The position numbers and the translations under genes are program-made. From contig CAKSHM010000001.1 in NCBI GenBank assembly GCA_934457415.1, forward strand, positions 62,001 to 126,000: 64,000 nt of DNA, written 5' to 3'. The stretch is from an uncultured Eubacteriales bacterium (GTDB lineage Bacteria; Bacillota; Clostridia; Oscillospirales; Acutalibacteraceae). Under the pieces are notes generated by a model, which had not been told where the DNA came from, did not search any database, and saw only the letters and a list, made by a program, of their open reading frames with translations. Of the stretch, positions 51,666 to 59,031 are shown one piece after another (within the stretch, counting starts at the first letter, position 1; the number at the start of each line of letters is the position of its first letter).

Positions 51666-53243
51666 CTATTTTCCGCTGTCACCGTAGTTTGAAAGCACTC
51701 TTGCTGAGGGATCGTTTACATCGCAGCCTTTCCATGATTTATTAGGCATCCAGAAGCCCGTTATCATTTCGGACTGACCCTCGTAGTATTTTTCAAATAC
51801 CTCTCTGTAATAGAGCGATTCTTTTGTAAACGGCATCGCGTGTGTGTATTTTTTGCGCTTTTCTTCAAATTCCTCGTCAGTGTAAAAGCTGTTTGCGTAT
51901 TCTTTCATATAGTCAACCATTGAATGACCGACAGCGTCCGAAAACGCGGCTTTTTCACGGTAAAGAATATCGTGGGGGAGATAGTCGCCCTCAAAAGCGC
52001 GGCGCAAAAGATATTTGCCCTTGTTGTATTTGTTCATTTTCTTTTCGGGGTCTACGGACATAACATATTTTACAAAATCCAGATCTCCGAAAGGAACCCT
52101 TGCCTCTAAAGAGTTTACGGAAATACACCTGTCTGCTCTTAATACATCATATTCATGAAGCTCATGTATTCTTTTAACGGACTCTTTTTGGAATTCGTCG
52201 GCACTGGGAGCAAAATCGGTGTATTTATATCCGAAAAGCTCGTCTGAAATTTCACCTGTCAGTAAAACCCTTATATCGGTGTTCTCATGAATCCATTTGC
52301 AAAGCAGATACATTCCCATGCTCGCTCTTATGGTCGTTATATCATAGGTTCCGAGCAGCTTAATAACCGTTTCAAGCGAAGATAAAACATCTTCTTTGGT
52401 CATTATAACCTCGGTATGCTCGCTGCCTATATAATCCGCAACCTCTTTCGCGTATTTCAAATCTATCGCGTCGGTGTTCATGCCTATTGCAAAGGTCTTT
52501 ATCTTCTTTTTTGTTTCCTTTGCGGCAATTGAGCAGACGAGCGAAGAATCAAGTCCTCCCGAAAGAAGAAATCCTACCTTTGCGTCTGAAACAAGGCGCT
52601 TTTTAACGCCTGCTGTCAGCTTGTCATGAATGTTTTTGCAAACGGTGTCAAGGTCATCATCGCAAACCTTTTCCACCTTGGTTATGTCACAGTACCGAAT
52701 AAATTTTCCATCCTCAAAATAATACCCCGGGGGAAACGGCATTATCTTGTCGCTCAAACCGATAAGGTTTTTAGGCTCGCTGGCGAAAATATAAGCGCCT
52801 TTTTTGTCCTGACCGTAATAAAGCGGTCTTATTCCTATCGGGTCTCTTGCGGCGATATATTTCTTTTTTTCGCCGTCATAAATAATAAGGGCAAATTCCG
52901 CGTCTAACATTTTAAACATTTCGGTGCCGTATTTTTCATAAAGCGGAAGAAGAATTTCGCAGTCTGAATCGCTTTTAAAGGTGTATTCTTTACATAATTC
53001 CTTTTTGAATTTTTCAAATCCGTAAATTTCCCCGTTACATACGCAGTAGCTTTCTTTTAATTTAAAGGGCTGCATACCCTCGTCGGTAAGACCCATTATG
53101 GCAAGCCTGTGAAATCCTAAAAAGCCTGAGCCGGTATCTATAATTCTGCTGTCATCGGGACCTCTTGAAACGGTCCTGTCAAAGCCTGTTTTAAAAACGG
53201 AATAGGCGGCATCGCTGCTGCAAAAACCCATTATTGAACACAT
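51666..53243 (-). CDS. asnB: Asparagine synthetase (glutamine-hydrolysing)
   Basis: This 525-residue enzyme makes asparagine from aspartate, ATP and glutamine. The N-terminal glutaminase domain begins MCSIMGFCSS, so Cys2 becomes the nucleophile after Met removal; SRGPDDSRI and CVCNGEIYGFEKF are glutaminase-site motifs. The synthetase half has the PP-loop LLSGGLDSSLVCSIA near 235 and the LTGEISDELFGYKY region. GGAGG lies 8 bases before ATG. A T-box leader precedes it, so expression should rise when tRNA-Asn is uncharged. Confidence 0.96.
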   Translation of the reverse strand: MCSIMGFCSSDAAYSVFKTGFDRTVSRGPDDSRIIDTGSGFLGFHRLAIMGLTDEGMQPFKLKESYCVCNGEIYGFEKFKKELCKEYTFKSDSDCEILLPLYEKYGTEMFKMLDAEFALIIYDGEKKKYIAARDPIGIRPLYYGQDKKGAYIFASEPKNLIGLSDKIMPFPPGYYFEDGKFIRYCDITKVEKVCDDDLDTVCKNIHDKLTAGVKKRLVSDAKVGFLLSGGLDSSLVCSIAAKETKKKIKTFAIGMNTDAIDLKYAKEVADYIGSEHTEVIMTKEDVLSSLETVIKLLGTYDITTIRASMGMYLLCKWIHENTDIRVLLTGEISDELFGYKYTDFAPSADEFQKESVKRIHELHEYDVLRADRCISVNSLEARVPFGDLDFVKYVMSVDPEKKMNKYNKGKYLLRRAFEGDYLPHDILYREKAAFSDAVGHSMVDYMKEYANSFYTDEEFEEKRKKYTHAMPFTKESLYYREVFEKYYEGQSEMITGFWMPNKSWKGCDVNDPSARVLSNYGDSGK

Positions 53244-53257
53244 ATTAAAACCTCCGT

Positions 53258-53490
53258 AAAAGAAATTTCAGCATTCAATAGGGCAAGTGCTGTTTCTCGC
53301 GGTGCCACCTATCTTTGAACTCTAACTTGCCGAGATAACGGTCGGCATACCGTATCGCCTACTTGAAACAATCTTTCGGGTCAAGACTCGTCGGGGGTTA
53401 CCCGAAAGCGGAATTTATCTTGCATGGCTCTCACCGTCCCATACTCGCTGTAAAGAGTTTTCCGCCGGACATATCCCGACTCAAACGCCT
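53258..53490 (-). promoter_or_regulatory. T-box riboswitch, asparagine specific
   Basis: The minus strand carries the T-box core AGGTGGCACCGCG (53310-53298), which pairs with the tRNA acceptor end. Stem I is formed by GTCGGG and CCGGCGG on the 5' side with CCGCTTTCGG and CCCGAC on the 3' side. The internal loop on the 3' side reads GTAAC, placing the Asn codon AAC (53399-53397) as the specifier. The distal GGTGAGAGCC motif is present. A weak competing hairpin with T-rich tail (CAGCA...TGCTG) follows at about 53294-53262. It controls asnB-dapL. Confidence 0.85.
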
Positions 53491-53499
53491 TTTTTATTC

Positions 53500-55221
53500 T
53501 TATTCTACATCCTGCAAAGCGTCATAGCCCTCTTCACCGGTTCTTACCTTTACGACATTTTCAACATCATAAACAAATATCTTGCCGTCTCCGATGTGTC
53601 CGGTGTACAGAACCTTTTTAGCGGTTTCTATAACACTTCTTACAGGAATCTTACTTACAACTATATCAAGCTGAATTTTCGGCAGAAGCGTTGCCTCAAC
53701 CTCAACTCCGCGGTAGTATTCTGGCTTACCCTTTTGAATTCCGCAGCCTAAGACATGCGAAAGGGTCATACCCGTAATTCCAAGCTCAAGCAAAGCTTTT
53801 TTAAGCGCCTCAAACTTATATTCCTTGCATATAATTTCAATCTTTGTAAACTTAGGCGTTTTCCCGTCGATTTCTTCAAAAGAAGGAACCTTTTTAACGG
53901 GTATCGCTTCGGCAACAGGGATATCTCCCGTAACAGCCGTTACATCTTCGCCATCCTCTGTAAGAGTGTCGGGGAGCATTGCAAAGCCTGCATAAGCCGT
54001 AAGCAAACCGTGCTCTGAAATATCAAGTCCCGCAATCTCGTCCTCGGCAGATGCTCTGAGTCCTATAGTATGCTTTAGAATTAAGAATACTACGGTTATA
54101 ATAACACTTACATAAGCCGCTACCGAAACAACGCCCAAGGTCTGAACTCCTAAGAAATGGAATCCGCCGCCGTAGAACACGCCTTTTTCGGTTGAAACGC
54201 CCGTTGCGAAAAATCCTGTAAGAATAGTGCCTAACGCACCGCATACGCAGTGAACGGAGATTGCTCCGACGGGGTCGTCGATTTTTGCAACCTTATCGAA
54301 AAATTCAACTGACAAAACAATTACAATTCCGAATACAACTCCCATTATCGCCGCACCGAGCGGATCTACAGCATCGCAGCCTGCCGTTATACCGACGAGA
54401 CCTGCAAGAGCAGCGTTATAGGTCATAGAAACATCAGGCTTTTTGTATCTTATCCAAGTGAAAATAAGCGTTACACAGCAAGCGACGGCAGCCGCAAGGT
54501 TGGTATTGAAGAAAACTCTTCCTGCGCTGATCATAAGCTCATCTGAATCCATGCCGACGGTTGAAGCGCCGTTGAAACCGAACCAGCAGAACCAAAGAAT
54601 GAATACTCCGAGCGCCGCAAAGGTCAGGTTATGCCCCAAAATTGCTCTCGGCTTGCCTTTTTTATCATATTTTCCGATACGCGGACCTAATATTGCAGCG
54701 CCTATAAGAGCGCATATTCCGCCGACCATGTGAACTGCCGTTGAGCCTGCAAAATCATGAAATCCTAATTTTGAAAGCCAGCCGCCGCCCCAGATCCAAT
54801 GTCCCGAAACAGGATAAATGAAAAGCGAAATTGCCGCGGAATAAATGCAGTATGCGCTGAATTTAGTTCTTTCTGCCATTGCGCCCGAAACAATTGTTGC
54901 GGAAGTTGCGCAGAAAACAGTCTGAAATATTGCATAAGCCCATAGCGGAACGCCTGCCGGTAAAATATGGCTGTAATCTTTCATTATAAGAGGGTCTATC
55001 CAACCGAATAGTGCAGAACCCGACCCGAACATTATACCGAAACCGATAAGCCAAAAACAGGGTGTTCCTATACAGAAATCCATTAGGTTTTTCATAAGTA
55101 TGTTTCCGGTGTTTTTAGCCCTTGTAAAGCCTGCCTCGCACATTGAAAAGCCTGCTTGCATAAAGAATACCAACGCGGCGCCTACAAGCACCCAAATGGT
55201 ATTTACCGCACTGTAAGTCAT
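53500..55221 (-). CDS. amt: Ammonium transporter fused to a PII signalling domain
   Basis: This 573-residue protein has an Amt channel (residues about 1-410, eleven helices; MQAGFSMCEAGFTRAKNTG, VVSGAMAERTKFSAY, SGHWIWGGGWL, GGICALIGAAILGPR with channel motifs) followed by a linker and a complete PII domain (about 458-573). The PII part keeps the T-loop with KPEYYRGVEVEA including the Tyr normally modified, and the nucleotide-binding TGHIGDGKIFVYDVENVVKVRTGE. Free GlnK normally blocks Amt in a 2-oxoglutarate/ATP-dependent manner; here the regulator is tethered. It lies 13 bp after glnA in the same operon. Confidence 0.93.
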   Translation of the reverse strand: MTYSAVNTIWVLVGAALVFFMQAGFSMCEAGFTRAKNTGNILMKNLMDFCIGTPCFWLIGFGIMFGSGSALFGWIDPLIMKDYSHILPAGVPLWAYAIFQTVFCATSATIVSGAMAERTKFSAYCIYSAAISLFIYPVSGHWIWGGGWLSKLGFHDFAGSTAVHMVGGICALIGAAILGPRIGKYDKKGKPRAILGHNLTFAALGVFILWFCWFGFNGASTVGMDSDELMISAGRVFFNTNLAAAVACCVTLIFTWIRYKKPDVSMTYNAALAGLVGITAGCDAVDPLGAAIMGVVFGIVIVLSVEFFDKVAKIDDPVGAISVHCVCGALGTILTGFFATGVSTEKGVFYGGGFHFLGVQTLGVVSVAAYVSVIITVVFLILKHTIGLRASAEDEIAGLDISEHGLLTAYAGFAMLPDTLTEDGEDVTAVTGDIPVAEAIPVKKVPSFEEIDGKTPKFTKIEIICKEYKFEALKKALLELGITGMTLSHVLGCGIQKGKPEYYRGVEVEATLLPKIQLDIVVSKIPVRSVIETAKKVLYTGHIGDGKIFVYDVENVVKVRTGEEGYDALQDVE

Positions 55222-55234
55222 TTTTGTTTCCTCC

Positions 55235-57331
55235 TTATTTTACCCCGAAAAGCAGCTCTCCGTATGTCGGGAATGGCCAGTATTTTTCGGCAGTTAGTGT
55301 TTCGGCTTCGTCACAGGGAACCCTGAGTGCTGCCATTTTATTTAAAATTACATCTCTTATCATAACAGATTCCTCGGTTATATCGCTTGCCGTCTTAAGC
55401 TCTATAAGCGATTTTTCAAGTTCGCATACAGCGGTATAAATTTCGTCGGATAAGAGAGAAAGTCTCGAAATAGTTTCCGACTCGTATTTTGAAGTAAGCC
55501 CCGGAACAGCCTCAACCTTTAATGAAGCTGTTTTTGAAAGCTCCTTGATATAGCTTTCAATGGCAGGTAAAATTTCTTTCTTTGTCATATCAACCATTGT
55601 AAGGGCTTCAATATTTACGGTCTTGCAATAGTTTTCAAGAGTGATCTCGTAACGCGAACGGATTTCAGCCTCTGTAAATACCTTTAATGAGGTGAGCATT
55701 TCAACGTTCTTTTTGTCAAGAATTTTAGGAAGCGCGTCGGGAGTAGTGCGGAGATTTAAAAGTCCGCGCTTTTCGGTTGCCTCTTTTATCCATGAATCGT
55801 CATAACCGTTTCCGTTAAATATAATTCTCTTGTGGTCCTTAATGGTCTTTTTAATCATATCGTGAAGAGCGGTTTCGAAATCTTCTGCGTTTTCAAGCCT
55901 GTCGGCGTAAATTTTAAGCGATTCGGCAACTGCGGCGTTTAGCATGATATTTGTGCAGGCAATGCTGTTTGAAGAGCCGAGCATTCTGAATTCAAACTTA
56001 TTTCCCGTAAATGCGAACGGAGATGTACGGTTTCTGTCGGTGTTGTCGCGTGTGAATTTCGGAAGAATATGTACGCCGAGCTTCATAACCGTTTTTTCCG
56101 TTCCGCTGTAGGGCTTGTCGTTTTCTATTGCGTCAAGCACTGCGGTAAGCTCGTCTCCTAAAAACATCGAAACAACTGCCGGCGGCGCTTCGTTAGCACC
56201 TAAACGGTGATCGTTTCCTGCTGTCGCCACGGCAAGTCTTAAAAGGTCCTGATAATCGTCTACCGCTTTTATGACAGCACAAAGGAAAAGTAAGAACTGG
56301 GCGTTTTCATAGGGCGTCTCGCCGGGGGTTAAAAGGTTAACTCCCGTGTCGGTTGCCATTGACCAGTTATTGTGCTTGCCCGAACCGTTGACACCCGCAA
56401 AGGGCTTTTCATGCAAAAGACAAACAAGTCCGTGCTTAGCCGCAACCTTCTGCATAATTTCCATTGTAAGCTGGTTGTGGTCGGTCGCAATATTAGTGGT
56501 AGCATAAATCGGGGCTAATTCATGCTGAGCAGGAGCAACCTCATTATGCTCGGTCTTTGCCAATATTCCGAGTTTCCATAGCGTTTCATTAAGATCTGCC
56601 ATAAATTCGGCAACCCTCGGCTTGATAACTCCGAAATAATGGTCGTCAAGCTCCTGACCTTTTGGAGGCTTTGCTCCGAAAAGCGTTCTTCCGCAGAACT
56701 GCAGATCCTTTCTCTTATCAAACATTTCCTTAGGAATGAGGAAATATTCCTGTTCGGGGCCAACAGAGGTTCTTACACATTTAACATCCGTATTTCCGAA
56801 AAGCTTTAGAATTCTTAATGCCTGCTTGTTAAGCGCCTGCATGGAGCGGAGAAGAGGCGTTTTTTTATCGAGCGCCTCGCCGCCGTAAGAACAAAAGGCG
56901 GTAGGAATACAAAGTGTCTTATCTTTAATAAACGCATATGAGGTCGGGTCCCAAGCGGTATATCCTCTTGCCTCGAATGTGGCTCTTAAGCCGCCTGAGG
57001 GGAAAGAGGACGCGTCGGGCTCGCCTTTTATAAGCTCCTTGCCCGAGAATTCCATAATTACTCCGCCGTCGGGAGAGGGGGAAATAAAGCTGTCGTGCTT
57101 TTCAGCGGTAATTCCGGTAAGAGGCTGGAACCAATGTGTAAAATGAGTGGCTCCGTGTTCAATCGCCCAATCCTTCATTGCGTTTGCAACCGCATTAGCT
57201 ACATCGTTTTTAAGGCTTGCGCCCTCGTCAATGGTTTTTTTGAGCGAATTATAAACATCGCTCGGCAGCTTTGCCTTCATTACGCGGTCATCAAAGACCA
57301 GACTTCCGAAATATTCCGGTACTGTTTTCAT
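55235..57331 (-). CDS. glnA: Glutamine synthetase type III
   Basis: This 698-residue enzyme (GlnN/GSIII class, much longer than GSI) makes glutamine from glutamate and ammonium. Signatures: THFTHWFQPLTG, FSGKELIKGEPDASSFPSGG, SVGPEQEYFLI, KTEHNEVAPAQHELAP, GVNGSGKHNNWSMATDTG and GNDHRLGANEAPP. ATG 57331 is chosen because AAGGAG precedes it; the open frame runs 13 codons further but into the attenuator hairpin. The leader holds two ANTAR-like hexaloop hairpins with terminators. Confidence 0.95.
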   Translation of the reverse strand: MKTVPEYFGSLVFDDRVMKAKLPSDVYNSLKKTIDEGASLKNDVANAVANAMKDWAIEHGATHFTHWFQPLTGITAEKHDSFISPSPDGGVIMEFSGKELIKGEPDASSFPSGGLRATFEARGYTAWDPTSYAFIKDKTLCIPTAFCSYGGEALDKKTPLLRSMQALNKQALRILKLFGNTDVKCVRTSVGPEQEYFLIPKEMFDKRKDLQFCGRTLFGAKPPKGQELDDHYFGVIKPRVAEFMADLNETLWKLGILAKTEHNEVAPAQHELAPIYATTNIATDHNQLTMEIMQKVAAKHGLVCLLHEKPFAGVNGSGKHNNWSMATDTGVNLLTPGETPYENAQFLLFLCAVIKAVDDYQDLLRLAVATAGNDHRLGANEAPPAVVSMFLGDELTAVLDAIENDKPYSGTEKTVMKLGVHILPKFTRDNTDRNRTSPFAFTGNKFEFRMLGSSNSIACTNIMLNAAVAESLKIYADRLENAEDFETALHDMIKKTIKDHKRIIFNGNGYDDSWIKEATEKRGLLNLRTTPDALPKILDKKNVEMLTSLKVFTEAEIRSRYEITLENYCKTVNIEALTMVDMTKKEILPAIESYIKELSKTASLKVEAVPGLTSKYESETISRLSLLSDEIYTAVCELEKSLIELKTASDITEESVMIRDVILNKMAALRVPCDEAETLTAEKYWPFPTYGELLFGVK

Positions 57332-57349
57332 AAAAACACAACTCCTTGA

Positions 57350-57483
57350 AATAAAATAAAAGCGAGGCAAATGGCGGTTATCCCTTTAAAGGAATAAGAC
57401 ACCTTTGCCTCGCAAATATAAGCATAGAATAAAAAAAGAAGCGTCAAAAGGGGAATACCCTTAAGACGCCTTTGCCTTCTATG
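57350..57483 (-). promoter_or_regulatory. Tandem ANTAR-like attenuators in the glnA leader
   Basis: On the minus strand two short hairpins carry hexaloops with A at 1 and G at 4: AAGGC-AAAGGC-GTCTT (57478-57463) and GAGGC-AAAGGT-GTCTT (57411-57396). Each overlaps a competing terminator: 57469-57441 followed by TTCTTTTTTT, and 57413-57362 (10-bp outer stem) followed by TTTTATTTTATTT. This is the geometry expected for antitermination by an ANTAR-domain regulator, known in clostridial nitrogen genes. No ANTAR gene is in the window. Confidence 0.7.
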
Positions 57484-57489
57484 CGTGAC

Positions 57490-57518
57490 ATTATACTCGC
57501 TTTGATTTCATTTGTCAA
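57490..57518 (-). promoter_or_regulatory. Consensus promoter of glnA-amt
   Basis: Minus strand TTGACA (57518-57513), 17 bp, TATAAT (57495-57490): a perfect sigma-A promoter. Confidence 0.9.
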
Positions 57519-57544
57519 CCCCTTTTTTTTAAAATTTTTAAAAC

Positions 57545-57573
57545 TTGACAAAATTTAACTCGGGTGATATAAT
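57545..57573 (+). promoter_or_regulatory. Consensus promoter of the glutamate synthase genes
   Basis: Plus strand TTGACA (57545-57550), 17 bp, TATAAT (57568-57573): a second perfect promoter, divergent from the glnA one. Confidence 0.9.
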
Positions 57574-57587
57574 ATGTAAACCAAAAT

Positions 57588-57643
57588 AATGAGCAAAGGC
57601 GTTCATTTACGGCATTTTTCGCCGTATTTGAGCGCTTTTTTAT
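57588..57643 (+). promoter_or_regulatory. ANTAR-like attenuator in the glutamate synthase leader
   Basis: AATGAGC (57588-57594), hexaloop AAAGGC, GTTCATT (57601-57607) form a 7-bp hairpin with A1/G4. A competing terminator uses GCGTTCA (57599-57605) with TGAGCGC (57629-57635) and TACGGC with GCCGTA, then TTTTTTATTTT. The two folds are mutually exclusive. Only one hexaloop hairpin is visible here. Confidence 0.68.
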
Positions 57644-57647
57644 TTTG

Positions 57648-57670
57648 TGTGACAGGGCTCGAACCTGTCA
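57648..57670 (-). other. T-arm-like tRNA fragment, minus orientation
   Basis: On the minus strand GTGACAGG-TTCGAGC-CCTGTCAC looks like a tRNA T-arm with acceptor-side pairs. No other tRNA arms are attached. Confidence 0.35.
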
Positions 57671-57672
57671 CG

Positions 57673-57780
57673 CCTACGAAACAAAATTTTGCATAATACA
57701 TTGCCTCAAAACTTGAAATACGGCAGTATTCCTGCGTTTAGTCGGCTTCGTCTTATAACAAAATTTTTAGTTTCGATAGG
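57673..57780. repeat. MITE-like palindromic element
   Basis: The ends are imperfect inverted repeats: CCTACGAAACAAAATTTTG at the left (57673) and the complement of CCTATCGAAACTAAAAATTTTG at the right (to 57780). The roughly 108-bp element has no ORF. The inner sequence (CCTCAAAACTTGAAATACGGC) resembles intergenic repeats I recall in Ruminococcaceae genomes. Confidence 0.5.
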
Positions 57781-57870
57781 TTAAAAGTTTCTGCCGCTTT
57801 AATTTTATTCGGCGAAGTGAGAAATTTGCAGCAAGGCCGGCGCCTTGCACAATCACACGCAAAGCCGCAA

Positions 57871-57923
57871 TCTAAAAGGCGGTGAGCTAAACCGCGGCAG
57901 GTTCGAGTCCTGCCACACTATCC
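57871..57923 (+). pseudogene. tRNA 3'-half-like remnant upstream of glutamate synthase
   Basis: An anticodon-arm-like 5-7-5 hairpin (GCGGT 57879-57883, loop GAGCTAA, ACCGC 57891-57895) is followed by a T-arm (GGCAGG-TTCGAGT-CCTGCC, 57896-57914) and ACACTATCC. No matching 5' acceptor or D-arm exists and position 33 is A rather than U, so I do not call a functional tRNA. Confidence 0.35.
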
Positions 57924-57939
57924 GGAAAGGGGAATACTT

Positions 57940-59031
57940 ATGAAAAAAGAGGGAGAAATCAGAATTCCTTCGGGCTGCGCGATTTCCGCAATCATTTCCG
58001 AAAACGGAGAAAAAATGACAGGTGAAACGATTATAAAAAGTATGATTCCGATGCATGACAGGTCAAACGGCTTGGGCGGCGGCTTTGCGGCTTACGGAAT
58101 ATATCCCGAATATAAGGAGCTTTATGCGCTTCACATTTTTTATAATGATAATGAGGACAGGGTAGAATGCGAGCGGTTTTTAAAGGACAGCTTTGAAATT
58201 GTAAAGGCCGAGAATATCCCTATAAGAAAAATTCCCGAAATCACGGATGTTCCCTATATTTGGAGATATTTCGTTGCTCCTCTTTCAAGCGTTCTTTCAC
58301 GACTGCAGCTTGACGAAAAGGAATATGTCGCAAGAACGGTTATGCACATAAATACGGATTTAAACGGCGCTTATGTATTTTCAAGCGGCAAAAATATGGG
58401 AACATTCAAGGCTGTCGGATTTCCGGAGGATGTCGGAAGATTTTACAGGCTTGAAGAATACGAGGGCTATTCTTGGACGGCTCACGGAAGGTACCCTACA
58501 AATACCCCCGGCTGGTGGGGCGGAGCGCATCCGTTTTCACTGCTTGATTATTCCGTTGTCCATAACGGCGAGATTTCCTCTTATGACGCAAACCGCCGAT
58601 ATATAGAGATGTTCGGCTATAAATGCACATTGCAGACCGATACCGAGGTTATAGCCTATATTGCCGATTATCTTTTAAGAAGACAAAAGCTCACGCTTAG
58701 CGAAACCGCCTCTGTTATCGCAGCGCCGTTTTGGAGTACGATTGATAAAAAAGAGCCGTTAGATAAGGACAGACTTGAATATTTAAGAAAAATCTATCCG
58801 AGCCTTTTAATAACAGGACCTTTTTCTATAATATTAGGGTTCACGGGCGGACTTATGGCACTTAATGACAGATTAAAGCTGCGCTCAATGGTAACGGCGA
58901 AAAAGGACGGTAAGGTTTATATCGCGAGCGAAGAGGCGGCAATAAGAGCCATGAACCCCGATATTGATACGGTCTATGCGCCGTCGGGCGGAGAACCGAT
59001 AATAGTAAATGTCAAGGAGGGGAGATTCTGA
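57940..59031 (+). CDS. Glutamate synthase, glutaminase (domain 1) subunit
   Basis: This 363-residue class II amidotransferase releases ammonia from glutamine for the split glutamate synthase. It begins with a 12-residue leader before GCAISAII, so Cys13 would become the N-terminal nucleophile after propeptide removal. Further motifs: AHGRYPTNTPGWWGGAHPF, VVHNGEISSYDANR and LQTDTEVIAYIADYL. The N-terminal insertion (residues about 30-110) is usual in the archaeal-type protein. AAAGGGG precedes the ATG. Its stop overlaps the next start by one base, giving the order domain 1, 2, 3. Confidence 0.88.
   Translation: MKKEGEIRIPSGCAISAIISENGEKMTGETIIKSMIPMHDRSNGLGGGFAAYGIYPEYKELYALHIFYNDNEDRVECERFLKDSFEIVKAENIPIRKIPEITDVPYIWRYFVAPLSSVLSRLQLDEKEYVARTVMHINTDLNGAYVFSSGKNMGTFKAVGFPEDVGRFYRLEEYEGYSWTAHGRYPTNTPGWWGGAHPFSLLDYSVVHNGEISSYDANRRYIEMFGYKCTLQTDTEVIAYIADYLLRRQKLTLSETASVIAAPFWSTIDKKEPLDKDRLEYLRKIYPSLLITGPFSIILGFTGGLMALNDRLKLRSMVTAKKDGKVYIASEEAAIRAMNPDIDTVYAPSGGEPIIVNVKEGRF

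Noticed and set aside
57879..57923. Functional tRNA gene before the glutamate synthase genes
   Set aside because: Only anticodon-like and T-arm-like hairpins are present; there is no D-arm, no matching 5' acceptor, no U33 and an abnormally short variable region.
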